Shown: positions 10,466 to 18,211, counted from the stretch's first letter. The stretch: 64,000 nt of DNA from Rothia mucilaginosa ATCC 25296 (GCF_000175615.1 NZ_ACVO01000015.1:496001-560000); one strand, 5' to 3'. The notes: generated by a model not told the origin, from the sequence alone. Numbers and translations: made by a program.

Positions 10466-11021
10466 TGGTTCGCCCGCTCGCCTGTTCTCGCCCGCTCGCC
10501 TGCTTTCCTCTGTGCGGGAGCGCTACGCTAACGCATACCGTTGTGCCCGTCTACAGGTTCGTGCCCGTGTGCAGAGCCGGGCGCTCGCCGCTGACCCGGT
10601 CGCCTCAAACCCGGAAGAGGGCAGTATTGCCCCGCTGATTGTGGGCATGCTGGCGTTGCTTCTGCTTATTGGTTCGGTGACGGTGGCGATTACCGGTGCG
10701 TATCTGCAGACTCAGCATCTGCAGGATGTTGCGGACGCTCAGGCGAACTCGATTACCCGCACGATGCGCACTCCGGATGAAGCGAGTGGTTCGGCGGCGT
10801 GGGAGTATGCGAGTGCGTACCTGGCTGAGGTTCAGCCGGGGCAGGATTTTCAGGCGTTGCGCCTGGAGAACGTGTCCGTGGATTCTGATCACAGTGTGCA
10901 CGTGTACCTGTCGGCTCGTATTCGTCCGCCGCTGCTGTCGATTCTGGTGCCTGATGGTATTGAGGTAACCGCTCATGGTTCGTCGCGTTTGAAGACGAGC
11001 CAGGGCCCGTCCAGCGACTAG
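10452..11021 (+). CDS. TadG-like membrane-anchored pilus protein
   Basis: 189 residues. A long basic N-terminal region (about 55 residues, Arg-rich) precedes EEGSIAPLIVGMLALLLL, the Tad-family helix, and an extracellular domain starting with the DVADAQANSITRTM stretch that resembles the helicase/secretion neighbourhood TadE-like proteins of actinobacteria. Start at ATG 10452 inside the preceding gene. Last gene of the tad operon; a strong terminator follows at 11048. Confidence 0.72.
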   Translation: MLIPNGSPARLFSPARLLSSVRERYANAYRCARLQVRARVQSRALAADPVASNPEEGSIAPLIVGMLALLLLIGSVTVAITGAYLQTQHLQDVADAQANSITRTMRTPDEASGSAAWEYASAYLAEVQPGQDFQALRLENVSVDSDHSVHVYLSARIRPPLLSILVPDGIEVTAHGSSRLKTSQGPSSD

Positions 11022-11047
11022 GGGCGTTGTGAGCCCCCATAGACTGC

Positions 11048-11098
11048 GAGGGTGCATCCGCAAGGTAGTGTAACGGCTAGCGGATGCGCCCTCGTTTT
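11048..11098 (+). terminator. Terminator of the tad operon
   Basis: A 14-base stem, GAGGGTGCATCCGC (11048-11061) with GCGGATGCGCCCTC (11080-11093), one G-U pair, followed by GTTTT. Confidence 0.85.
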
Positions 11099-11222
11099 AT
11101 GCCCTTTTTAGGTCTTCGTTGCGCGGGTTCTGCCCTCTGTCTGCCTTATCCTTCTGCGCTGTGGGCTGTTGCGGGCTGTAACGGCGGGACTTTCTGGCCG
11201 TTTCGCGATAGTGTTAAAAGCT

Positions 11223-12350
11223 ATGGCATCCTTCGACTTTTCTGCTGAGATTAAAGAGCTTCGCGCGATTTTCACCTCTATTGCTGCTGTGAGCGATATT
11301 GAGGGGATTGAGCGCGCCATTGAGGACCTGTCTGCGCAGGCTGCCGCACCCGATTTGTGGGATGACGTGGAGAATGCGCAGAAGGTGACGAGCGCGCTGT
11401 CGTATAAGCAGTCGGAGCTGAATCGTCTGCGTTCGCTGTCTTCTCGCATTGATGATGTTGAGGTGATGGTGGAGCTTGCCGAAGCGGAGGACGAGGAAAC
11501 TGCCGCCGAGCTGCTCGCTGATGCTGAGCGTGAGTGCGCTGAGATCCGCGCCAAGCTGGAGGAGCTTGAGGTGCTGGTGCTACTGTCGGGTGAGTACGAT
11601 CAGCGTGAGGCTGTGGTGACGATCCGTTCGGGCGCCGGCGGCGTGGATGCTGCTGATTTTGCGGAGATGCTGCTGCGCATGTATCTGCGTTGGGCGGAGA
11701 AGAACGGCTACCCGACGAAGGTTCTGGACACCTCCTACGCTGAGGAGGCGGGTCTGAAGTCGGTGACCTTTGAGGTGAACGCGCCGTACGCTTTTGGCCG
11801 CCTGTCGGTGGAGGCGGGTACTCACCGTCTGGTGCGTATTTCGCCGTTCGATAATCAGGGCCGCCGCCAGACGTCGTTCGCGGCGGTTGAGGTGATTCCT
11901 CTGATTGAGCAGACGGATGCTATTGAGATTCCCGAGTCTGAGATTAAGGTGGATGTGTTCCGCTCCTCGGGCCCGGGTGGTCAGTCGGTGAATACGACGG
12001 ATTCGGCGGTGCGTATGACTCACTTGCCGACCGGTATCGTGGTGTCGATGCAGAATGAGAAGTCGCAGTTGCAGAACCGTGCGGCGGCTTTGCGTGTGCT
12101 GCAGTCTCGCTTGTTGCTGTTGCGTAAGGAGCAGGAGGACGCGAAGAAGAAGGAGCTTGCCGGCGATATTAAGGCGAGCTGGGGTGACCAGATGCGCTCC
12201 TATGTTCTGCATCCGTACCAGATGGTGAAGGATCTGCGTACCGGCTATGAGGAGGGTAACACCTCTAATGTTTTGGATGGCGGTTTGAACGCCTTTATTG
12301 ATGCTGGTATTCGCTGGCGTGCTTCGGGGCGCGCGGCTGAAGAGAGCTAA
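11223..12350 (+). CDS. prfB: Peptide chain release factor 2
   Basis: Recognises UGA and UAA stop codons and triggers peptide release. 375 residues with the RF2 stop-codon tripeptide SPF ([14 protein letters not shown]) and the catalytic GGQ loop ([17 protein letters not shown]). The +1 frameshift site found in many prfB genes (in-frame UGA near codon 25) is absent; the frame is continuous, as is common in actinobacteria. Start placed at ATG 11223 ([10 protein letters not shown]), although no clear ribosome binding site precedes it; a longer in-frame start at 11169 looks unlikely. smpB follows 19 bases later. Confidence 0.95.
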   Translation: MASFDFSAEIKELRAIFTSIAAVSDIEGIERAIEDLSAQAAAPDLWDDVENAQKVTSALSYKQSELNRLRSLSSRIDDVEVMVELAEAEDEETAAELLADAERECAEIRAKLEELEVLVLLSGEYDQREAVVTIRSGAGGVDAADFAEMLLRMYLRWAEKNGYPTKVLDTSYAEEAGLKSVTFEVNAPYAFGRLSVEAGTHRLVRISPFDNQGRRQTSFAAVEVIPLIEQTDAIEIPESEIKVDVFRSSGPGGQSVNTTDSAVRMTHLPTGIVVSMQNEKSQLQNRAAALRVLQSRLLLLRKEQEDAKKKELAGDIKASWGDQMRSYVLHPYQMVKDLRTGYEEGNTSNVLDGGLNAFIDAGIRWRASGRAAEES

Positions 12351-12369
12351 GACGTATAAGGATTGAGTG

Positions 12370-12864
12370 ATGGCTCAGAAAAAGAAGAAAGACGCGAAGA
12401 AGGACCCGAATAACGCGATTATTGCCCAGAATAAGAAGGCTCGCCACAACTACAACATTGTGGATACCTATGAGGCGGGTATTGTTCTGCTGGGTACTGA
12501 GGTGAAGTCTCTGCGTGATGGTGGGGCGTCCATTGTGGATGGTTTCTGCCAGGTGACCGATAACGAGTTGTGGCTCGAGGGTATTCATATTGCGGAGTAT
12601 GGTTACGGTACGTGGACGAACCATGCGGCTCGTCGTCGCCGTAAGCTGCTGCTGCATCGTTCTGAGATTAATAAGTTGGCGCAGAAGTTGAAGGAGACCG
12701 GTTACACGGTGGTTCCGTTGAAGCTGTACTTCTCGAATGGTCGTGCGAAGGTTGAGATTGCTTTGGCGACCGGTAAGCGTGAGTATGATAAGCGTCAGGC
12801 TTTGCGTGAGCGTCAGGATGACCTGGAGGCGCGCCGCGCGATGCGTTACCGCAACCTCGGCTAG
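12370..12864 (+). CDS. smpB: SsrA-binding protein SmpB
   Basis: Binds tmRNA and carries it to stalled ribosomes for trans-translation. 164 residues: Lys-rich leader, the OB-fold core ([35 protein letters not shown]), the HxRxRKLLLHR stretch, and the basic C-terminal tail that enters the mRNA channel ([14 protein letters not shown]). ATG 12370 is chosen because AAGGA lies seven bases upstream; a GTG directly before it is in frame. The partner RNA gene ssrA lies 2 kb downstream on the same strand. Confidence 0.96.
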   Translation: MAQKKKKDAKKDPNNAIIAQNKKARHNYNIVDTYEAGIVLLGTEVKSLRDGGASIVDGFCQVTDNELWLEGIHIAEYGYGTWTNHAARRRRKLLLHRSEINKLAQKLKETGYTVVPLKLYFSNGRAKVEIALATGKREYDKRQALRERQDDLEARRAMRYRNLG

Positions 12865-12935
12865 GGCTGAGGCAACGGCGGGATGCACGGCTGCTCCAGG
12901 AACTTGCCGGTAGGGGCGGGGCGCGGTTCCTCGCG

Positions 12936-12941
12936 TATAAT
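12936..12941 (+). promoter_or_regulatory. -10 element upstream of the first DUF4190 gene
   Basis: A perfect TATAAT, 52 bases before the ATG at 12994. No matching -35 hexamer at standard spacing was seen. Confidence 0.5.
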
Positions 12942-12993
12942 GGTTGAAAATTCGTGGCGTACCGCGAACACCATTCATTCTTTGAGGAGACAC

Positions 12994-13458
12994 ATGTCTG
13001 AGAACCCGAACTACCAGCAGAACCCGGGCGAGTTCATTCCCGCACCGCAGCAGGCACCCGCATACAACATGCAGGGCAGCTACCCCGGCTACCAGCCGAC
13101 CCCGAGCTCGGCTCTGGCGATTGCTTCGCTGATTCTGGGTATTATTGGTCTGCTCTCTGGCTGGCTGATTTTCGGTGGCGTGCTGGGTCTGGTCGGCGTG
13201 ATTCTGGGTATTGTTGCCCTGGTGAAGGTGAAGAACGGTACCGCATCCGGTAAGGGCATGGCGATTGGTGGTATTGTCACCGGTGCGCTGGGCATGATTG
13301 TTGCTGTTGTCGTGCTGATTCTGGGCTTGATTGGCATTGGTATGCTCAGCGAGTGCGCTGAGAATGCCGAGCCGGATTCGAGCGGTAACTATGTGTGCAC
13401 CGTTCATGGTGAAACCATGACGATGAGCCCTAAGGAATATGAAGCTGTCCGCCGCTAA
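12994..13458 (+). CDS. DUF4190-type membrane protein
   Basis: 154 residues. An N-terminal Gln/Pro/Tyr-rich cytoplasmic stretch (about 40 residues) leads into two membrane helices separated by the KVKNGTASGKGMAIGGIV loop typical of DUF4190, then a short extracellular tail with two cysteines 13 residues apart (ECAENAEPDSSGNYVC). GAGGAG precedes the ATG by four bases. Longer in-frame starts exist but lack a binding site. It is a paralogue of the gene at 13698, sharing domain order and the cysteine pair. Function unknown. Confidence 0.82.
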   Translation: MSENPNYQQNPGEFIPAPQQAPAYNMQGSYPGYQPTPSSALAIASLILGIIGLLSGWLIFGGVLGLVGVILGIVALVKVKNGTASGKGMAIGGIVTGALGMIVAVVVLILGLIGIGMLSECAENAEPDSSGNYVCTVHGETMTMSPKEYEAVRR

Positions 13459-13483
13459 GCCGCGTTGAGCATATAGAGATGTG

Positions 13484-13527
13484 AAGGGACCGAATAGTGT
13501 TGAACTATTCGGTCCCTTGTTCTTTTT
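13484..13527 (+). terminator. Intrinsic terminator
   Basis: Perfect 15-base stem, AAGGGACCGAATAGT (13484-13498) with ACTATTCGGTCCCTT (13504-13518), five-base loop, tail GTTCTTTTT. Among the strongest terminators in the window. Confidence 0.93.
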
Positions 13528-13590
13528 CGGCGCTGATTCTGCCCGATTGGTGGATTCTGGGCGCTGAATCTGAAATCTTGAACTTCACAG

Positions 13591-13620
13591 ATGACCCAAA
13601 TGACAGCTTATTTATATAAT
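13591..13620 (+). promoter_or_regulatory. Promoter of the Gln/Tyr-rich membrane protein gene
   Basis: ATGACC (13591-13596), 18-base spacer, TATAAT (13615-13620), 77 bases before the ATG. Strong -10, moderate -35. Confidence 0.65.
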
Positions 13621-13697
13621 GGAACCGAACTCAGCGCGCAATGGTGCGTTGGGCGAGTATAAATTGTTCGCTGCAACTGTGAAGGAAAGAACGACGG

Positions 13698-14591
13698 ATG
13701 TCTGAGAATAACTACGGAAACAACCAGGGGAACGCGCAGAACCCCTACGCTGCTCAGCAGCCTAATTCTTCCGCCCAGGGCTCGTACGGTCAGGATTATG
13801 GCCAGGCTCCTTCGGCTCAGAACACTTACGGCCAGGACTACGGTCAGAGCGCATCCGCTCAGAACAGCTACGGCCAGGCGCAGCAGAACTCGGGCCAGCA
13901 GTCTTCGGCTCAGCAGAGCCAGTACGGCCAGTTTGGTGCGCAGCCCTCTTCACAGAATGCTTACGGCCAGAACGTTGCTCAGGGTACCTCAGCCCAGGGC
14001 GCTGCGACTCAGAACACCTACGGCCAGGCTCAGCCCGCTCAGCAGCAGTATGGTTACGGTCAGGATGCTTCCTACCAGGCTCAGCCCGCTCAGCAGAACC
14101 AGTACGGTTACGGCCAGGAAGCCTCGTACCAGGCTCAGCCTGCTGACTACAACTACCAGCAGAACTCTTACCAGCAGCAGCCTCAGCAGGACGCTTATGG
14201 TTACGGTCAGCCCGCAGGTTACCCGTATGCGGCTCCCATTGTGAAGAAGGCTCCCGGCATGGCGCTGGCTGCGATGATTCTGGGTATTGTGGGCGTCGTG
14301 ACCGGTTTCTTCGTATTTGGTGCGCTGCTGGGTATCGCTGCGATTATTCTGGGCGCCCTGTCCCTGAAGAAGGTCAAGGAGGCTGGCGCGGGTAAGGGCT
14401 TCGCGATTACCGGTATCGTAACCGGCGCGGTGGCTGTCCTGTTCTCGCTGTGCATGCTCTTCGTGTACATTTCTGTTGCTCAGACTGCTGAGAAGTGCCT
14501 TGAAGTTGGTACCGATGACGGCCACGGTAACGTGGTGTGCCAGATTGGTGATAACCCGAACAACCGCATGACTGTTCCGGCTCACCGCTAA
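13698..14591 (+). CDS. DUF4190-type membrane protein with long Gln/Tyr/Gly repeat region
   Basis: 297 residues. Residues 1 to about 175 are a low-complexity, prion-like stretch of Gln, Tyr, Gly, Ser, Ala and Asn with recurring YGQD/YGQ and later YGYGQ(D/E)ASYQAQPA units. Then come two membrane helices with the DUF4190 loop (KKVKEAGAGKGFAITGIV), and an extracellular tail with two cysteines 13 residues apart, as in the paralogue at 12994. AAGGAAAG lies upstream of the ATG. The repeat region would be cytoplasmic if topology follows DUF4190 proteins. Function unknown; a scaffold or cell-surface/envelope role is speculation. Confidence 0.82.
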   Translation: MSENNYGNNQGNAQNPYAAQQPNSSAQGSYGQDYGQAPSAQNTYGQDYGQSASAQNSYGQAQQNSGQQSSAQQSQYGQFGAQPSSQNAYGQNVAQGTSAQGAATQNTYGQAQPAQQQYGYGQDASYQAQPAQQNQYGYGQEASYQAQPADYNYQQNSYQQQPQQDAYGYGQPAGYPYAAPIVKKAPGMALAAMILGIVGVVTGFFVFGALLGIAAIILGALSLKKVKEAGAGKGFAITGIVTGAVAVLFSLCMLFVYISVAQTAEKCLEVGTDDGHGNVVCQIGDNPNNRMTVPAHR

Positions 14592-14631
14592 GTCTTAGCG
14601 CCTAATTTTGGCTACCCAGCGCGGTACGCGA

Positions 14632-14677
14632 ACGGGGTGAGGATTCCAGATTTTCTGGGGTGCCTCACCCCGTTTTT
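14632..14677 (+). terminator. Intrinsic terminator
   Basis: ACGGGGTGAGG (14632-14642) pairs with CCTCACCCCGT (14663-14673), followed by TTTT. Confidence 0.88.
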
Positions 14678-14769
14678 ATGCGCTGTGTCAGGCTACGGTG
14701 TTGCTGCTGTGCTAATCTGTTCGCTTTATTCGCCTCTAGCGGAGGGGTGTACTTACGTGGGTAGGGGAC

Positions 14770-14799
14770 TTGCACGCCGTTAAACATCTTAGATATACT
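14770..14799 (+). promoter_or_regulatory. ssrA promoter
   Basis: TTGCAC (14770-14775), 18-base spacer, TATACT (14794-14799). Transcription would start near 14806, giving a precursor with about 84 extra 5' bases before the mature tmRNA. Confidence 0.7.
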
Positions 14800-14889
14800 G
14801 AATCTCTACCGTGTTTGAATGGCACCACGGCATCAAGGTATGTCGAGGAAAACTTTCAGAAGACGGTGGGCTTTTTGATAAAAGCATAG

Positions 14890-15259
14890 GGGGATGATCG
14901 GTTTCGACGATGTGAGTTGAGATGGGTGAAGCGTGCCGAGGATGCAGGGTTATCTCGTTAACGCCCTCTGCAAAAAATTAAGTGCAGAATCTAAGCGCAC
15001 TGACTTCGCACTCGCTGCCTAAGCGCGAGTTGCCGTCTGTCGGCCTGAGCATGCCTTTGGCTCAGTTACCGGCATCGACTTAAAAGGCCACTGCTGCTAG
15101 CCCTTGTTGCGGGGGTTAGCGGGACTTTTACGTGACTAGGTTCGTCGGTATATGTGTTTATGCAAGTACCGGAGCCGAAAAGTAGCGTTCGCATAAACTG
15201 CGCACGGAGAAGCCCCGTTGACGCCACATCGGACCGGGGTTCGATTCCCCGCATCTCCA
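14890..15259 (+). ncRNA. ssrA: tmRNA (SsrA)
   Basis: Transfer-messenger RNA, which rescues stalled ribosomes together with SmpB. The 5' GGGGATG (14890-14896) pairs with CATCTCC (15252-15258) to make the 7-base acceptor stem with one G-U; A15259 is the discriminator and CCA is not encoded. The T arm is complete (CCGGGGTTCGATTCCCCG). The tag frame runs from GCA at 14984 to TAA at 15020-15022 and reads (A)ESKRTDFALAA, closely similar to tags I recall from other Micrococcaceae. Length about 370 bases is normal. A terminator follows at 15348. Confidence 0.96.
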
Positions 15260-15319
15260 CGATCTCCCAACCGTCCGCTATCCCGTATGGGGTGCGGCGG
15301 TGATTATCGGTTCCAATCC

Positions 15320-15447
15320 AGAGGAAGAACCGCGGTAGGTTTCTACCACCCGGCAGGACGCCCCACGGCGTCACCTGCCGGGTATTTTTATGCCCAATTG
15401 GTCGGTCCTGTATTGCCGGTCCGTTCTGGGGTGTACCGGCGTGCCCG
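15320..15447 (+). repeat. 128-bp direct repeat, copy 1 (contains the ssrA terminator)
   Basis: This segment recurs at 16198-16325 with a single difference (C versus T within the terminator loop region). It begins 60 bases after tmRNA and carries the hairpin terminator. Its two copies bracket a 750-base low-GC island. The arrangement looks like attachment-site duplication or unequal recombination at the ssrA 3' flank, a favoured phage integration neighbourhood. Confidence 0.95.
15348..15389 (+). terminator. ssrA terminator
   Basis: ACCCGGCAGG (15348-15357) with CCTGCCGGGT (15374-15383), then ATTTTT. An identical hairpin recurs at 16226-16267 in the second repeat copy. Confidence 0.85.
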
Positions 15448-15453
15448 TGGGTT

Positions 15454-15510
15454 GGGCGTCAAAAGGTTTGGGCTAACGTCAAAAAGTATGGGCTGGCGTC
15501 GAAAGGTTTA
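15454..15510 (+). repeat. Three tandem imperfect units of about 20 bases
   Basis: Units at 15454-15470, 15471-15490 and 15491-15510 share GGGC..GTC.AAAGGTTT-like sequence. They lie between repeat copy 1 and the terminase remnant. They may be a remnant of binding sites or of an element end; no function is assignable. Confidence 0.6.
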
Positions 15511-15511
15511 G

Positions 15512-15691
15512 ATGGACAGCATCTTCATCCGCACTGACCCTGCCGGGAACATCAAACCCGACAAAGAAAAATCCACCGAGAAAATCGACGGCGTGGTGGC
15601 CACTATCATGTGCCTCGACCGCGCGATTAGATGCGGCAGTGGACCCGCCACTGAGAGCGTGTATGACAGAAGAGGCATGTTTTTCATGTAG
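15512..15691 (+). pseudogene. Phage terminase large subunit, C-terminal remnant
   Basis: A 59-codon frame immediately after an in-frame TAG. The product contains NIKPDKEKSTEKIDGVVATI and CLDRAIRCG, then ESVYDRRG near the end, which matches the conserved C terminus of HK97-type terminase large subunits (KPDK.KSTEKIDG.VA, SVYE.RG). The N-terminal ATPase and most of the nuclease domain are missing, so it cannot be functional. It shows that a prophage once occupied the ssrA 3' side. Confidence 0.8.
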
Positions 15692-15775
15692 TGTCAATTT
15701 ACGTGGTGCATCTGACGAGGCTCTCTGATAGACTGCTGAGTAGTGATGTAAGATACGTCACTATGTGACGTGGAA

Positions 15776-15945
15776 ATGCAATCACAACCGCAATTTCTGC
15801 TTGGAATTGGGGGCTAGCTGCTTCCACGATTGCAAGAGCTTTAGGGCCAGCATTTGTTGGTGGTTTTGGAAAAGCCCTTGGAGGTCCGGCAGTAATTGCC
15901 GCTGCGCTAGCTGTTGCAGCAGTGTCCTGCACTCTCACTCTTTAA
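15776..15945 (+). pseudogene. Bacteriocin-like hydrophobic peptide frame, interrupted
   Basis: The frame ending at TAA 15943-15945 encodes a Gly/Ala-rich hydrophobic peptide (..STIARALGPAFVGGFGKAL, GGPAVIAAALAVAAVSCTL) but has no ATG, GTG or TTG after its upstream TGA. An ATG at 15776 opens another frame (MQSQPQFLLGIGG) that hits TAG right after a run of five G (15809-15813). One added G would join both into a single 56-residue protein. The composition resembles small class II or circular bacteriocins, but no family motif is decisive. Either a sequencing error, a recent inactivation or, less likely, programmed slippage. Confidence 0.4.
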
Positions 15946-15960
15946 CCTGGGAGAGGTCCA

Positions 15961-16176
15961 ATGCGTACGAAGAATATATTTACACTAGGATTTTTTCTCA
16001 CTATTGTTCCGGTGTTCTGGGTGATTATCTCATTTGCCAGAGACGGGGAGTTCTTTAATCCAGTATCAATTCTAAGTGCAATTTTAGGAGGTCTTTTGGT
16101 CACTTTTGCAGCCAGAAGGACGCTTGAGAGTGATTCAAAGTTCCCTAAGGGACCCCCTAAAGGACCTAGTGTGTAA
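15961..16176 (+). CDS. Small two-helix membrane protein, possible immunity or holin-like protein
   Basis: 71 residues: basic N terminus, hydrophobic helices at about 7-25 and 35-51, and a Lys/Pro-rich cytoplasmic tail (SKFPKGPPKGPSV). GGGAGAGG lies upstream of the ATG, and the gene begins 15 bases after the bacteriocin-like frame, so the two were probably co-expressed. GC is far below the window average. Bacteriocin immunity proteins often have this size and topology, but phage holins do as well. Neither is proven. Confidence 0.55.
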   Translation: MRTKNIFTLGFFLTIVPVFWVIISFARDGEFFNPVSILSAILGGLLVTFAARRTLESDSKFPKGPPKGPSV

Positions 16177-16197
16177 AACATCGCTTAGAAGTTTCTA

Positions 16198-16325
16198 AGA
16201 GGAAGAACCGCGGTAGGTTTCTACCACCCGGCAGGACGCCCCACGGTGTCACCTGCCGGGTATTTTTATGCCCAATTGGTCGGTCCTGTATTGCCGGTCC
16301 GTTCTGGGGTGTACCGGCGTGCCCG
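16198..16325 (+). repeat. 128-bp direct repeat, copy 2
   Basis: 127 of 128 bases match 15320-15447, with the same ACCCGGCAGG/CCTGCCGGGT terminator (16226-16267). It marks the right boundary of the low-GC island. Confidence 0.95.
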
Positions 16326-16556
16326 AGGGTGCTCAGGTGACCGCATTGTAATGAGAACGTCATCAGAGAAGACGAAAACGCACCCTATGGCGTAGTATCG
16401 AAGGGTAAATATCGTTGTTCGGCGTTGATTGTTCATTCAATCTCACCGGCAACATTCGAGAGCAACCACAGAGCCACAGAATAGCCGGTCATAGGGATGC
16501 CACCGCTACGATGCGGTAGCCACACAGCCGCTATGACGACCACTCAAGGACACACC
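16326..16556. other. Intergenic region after the island
   Basis: Together with repeat copy 2 this makes about 380 bases without a gene. AGGGTGC near 16325 and GCACCCT near 16380 could pair over a 50-base loop. No RNA gene or clear promoter is seen. Confidence 0.35.
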
Positions 16557-17159
16557 ATGGAAAACCAGATTCCCGCCCCCTCCTTTCCGGAGCAGAACAA
16601 CGCAAACTCCCCGCAGCCGGTACCTGCAGGCGTCGCACCCGGCGCTCCCCTCGGCGCAGCACCCGCACCCGCCCTGGGCGTGGCACCCGCTAACGTGCGC
16701 GACCGCGATGACAGCTACCAGCGCATCCCGGACATCTACCGGGTACCGGCTGAGCACCGCCGCCCCTACGGCGAGACCACCGGCGACTTCCGCGGCCCCG
16801 GCTACTTCTACTCCATCGGTGCGTTCGGTGCCTCCCTGGGTGCCCTGGCGCTGACCCTCTACGCGTGGGTTCAGGTCGCGGCACTCCACGCTGAGGCAAG
16901 GACCAGGTCCGGCGATTACAGCTCCTCTGCTTATAGCTCCAATCTGAGCCTGAGCCCCAACATCATGGTGATTGCTCTGCTGCTCGTGGGTCTGATCCCG
17001 GTAGGCGTGTCTATCTGGCTTGCCATCTACTCGGCGAAGGTGAACGCCGGTCACACCACCAAGTACACCTCGAAGATGACGACCTTCAACATTCTGGCGT
17101 ACATCATCTCGGGTCTGAGCTTGCTGGGTCTGCTCGGCACCCTCACGATGCTGTCCTAA
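16557..17159 (+). CDS. Membrane protein with Pro/Ala-rich N terminus
   Basis: 200 residues. The first 70 are Pro/Ala-rich and probably cytoplasmic; then three hydrophobic segments: GYFYSIGAFGASLGALALTL, NIMVIALLLVGLIPVGVSIW and the C-terminal FNILAYIISGLSLLGLLGTL. The architecture (disordered Pro-rich leader plus helices) resembles the DUF4190-like genes at 13-14.5 kb, but the loop motif is absent and homology is uncertain. ATG 16557 is favoured by AAGGA eight bases upstream; in-frame ATGs at 16497 and 16533 lack one. Function unknown. Confidence 0.7.
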   Translation: MENQIPAPSFPEQNNANSPQPVPAGVAPGAPLGAAPAPALGVAPANVRDRDDSYQRIPDIYRVPAEHRRPYGETTGDFRGPGYFYSIGAFGASLGALALTLYAWVQVAALHAEARTRSGDYSSSAYSSNLSLSPNIMVIALLLVGLIPVGVSIWLAIYSAKVNAGHTTKYTSKMTTFNILAYIISGLSLLGLLGTLTMLS

Positions 17160-17189
17160 AACAAGCAACGCTTGCTCTCATAGCGATAA

Positions 17190-17236
17190 TAGCGAGGCGG
17201 CGGCTTTCCACTTACCGGAAAGCCGCCGCCTCGCTA
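17190..17236. terminator. Bidirectional terminator between convergent genes
   Basis: Perfect 20-base stem (17190-17209 with 17217-17236, core GAGGCGGCGGCTTTCC) with a seven-base loop, between the membrane protein and the hisN-like gene. Confidence 0.85.
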
Positions 17237-17269
17237 TATTGTCACCGTCACCGGGGAGGGGAGTGCAGG

Positions 17270-18211
17270 CTAGGGTTGGGGCGCGAGCGCCTCCAGCACC
17301 TGCTGCTGAACCGCCGCCGTATTACTTGCCACCAGGGACACCGGGTGCACACCGGCGGCCGAAACACCCGCGTGCTCGGGCAAATCGCCCTCCAGGGTGG
17401 AGGCGACGCCGCCAGCCTCGCGAATCAGCGGCAATAGCGCCGCCACCTCGTAGAAAGACAGGGATGCATCCACGACGGTGTCCACGGCACCCTCAGCGAG
17501 CATACACGCCGCCCAGAACGAACCGTACGCACGGGAACAACCCACGCAGCCCAGAAGCTGTACAAGCTCGCCAGAGCGGTCCACAGCGCCTTCAGAGGCA
17601 GCCTTCCAGGAGGAGAGGTCGGTGTACGCGGCAGACAGCTGATCCAACTGAATCAGCGAAGACACCTCAAGACGAGTAGCCTGCGCCAAAGACTTACCCG
17701 TGTACGCGCCCGAACCGCGAGCAGCCCACCAGCGGCGACCCAGCGCGGGTGCAGACACCACACCCACCACCGGCTCACCCTGATCCAGCAAAGCAATCAG
17801 AGTCGCCCACACCGGTACGCCGCGGCGAAAATTATCCTGCTCAGCAATCGGTGCAATCACCCACTGGCGCGCCGCCTGACCGTTATAGCCGGCATGCGCA
17901 CCGGCAATACCGTCACGAGTACGCACACGCGACAGCTGCGCGCGCAGAAGCTCCTCAACCTCCTGAGCCACACCCGAGGCGTAATCGGCAGGCTCCTGCA
18001 CCGGCGCCTGCTGCTCCGCGGGCTGCTGAGTAGCCTGCTGCCACGGCGCCAACGGTGCCGCAGCGGGGGCAGCCTCTGCGGGCTCTACCACCTCGGATGC
18101 GGGGGAGAAGACCGGGCGGTCACGAAAACGCATGGCGCTCACACGATCGACGCTATCGGCAAGAATATGCGCAAGACGCAAATCGTCGGTGTACTGCTGG
18201 GGACGGCTCAT
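17270..18211 (-). CDS. HisN/inositol-phosphatase family protein, metal sites lost
   Basis: At the usual actinobacterial hisN position (sigR-rsrA-aroA-rsgA-hisN) and clearly homologous to histidinol-phosphatase HisN: GVPVWATLIALLDQGEPVVG, VVSAPALGRRWWAARGSGAY and LLPLIREAGG are intact. The metal-binding motifs are not: the usual WVIDPIDGT is WVIAPIAEQ at 117-125, the GEE motif is gone with residues about 35-98 replaced by a Pro/Ala/Gln/Glu-rich stretch, and the WD of the last motif is FYE at 253-255. The 313-residue length is longer than normal because of the insert. Start at ATG 18211, preceded by GAAGAAGAG. Probably a catalytically dead pseudoenzyme; a new role is possible since the frame is intact. 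Confidence 0.88.
   Translation of the reverse strand: MSRPQQYTDDLRLAHILADSVDRVSAMRFRDRPVFSPASEVVEPAEAAPAAAPLAPWQQATQQPAEQQAPVQEPADYASGVAQEVEELLRAQLSRVRTRDGIAGAHAGYNGQAARQWVIAPIAEQDNFRRGVPVWATLIALLDQGEPVVGVVSAPALGRRWWAARGSGAYTGKSLAQATRLEVSSLIQLDQLSAAYTDLSSWKAASEGAVDRSGELVQLLGCVGCSRAYGSFWAACMLAEGAVDTVVDASLSFYEVAALLPLIREAGGVASTLEGDLPEHAGVSAAGVHPVSLVASNTAAVQQQVLEALAPQP

Noticed and set aside
11223..11300. Programmed +1 frameshift in prfB
   Set aside because: The typical CUUUGA site is absent and the frame is continuous, so no recoding is needed.
15066..15374. 102-codon minus-strand frame over the tmRNA gene
   Set aside because: It is antisense to ssrA and its terminator, a well-known source of false ORFs; no coding signal.
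16166..16363. 65-codon minus-strand frame over repeat copy 2
   Set aside because: It is antisense to the duplicated 128-bp segment and shares its peptide with the equally spurious frame over copy 1.
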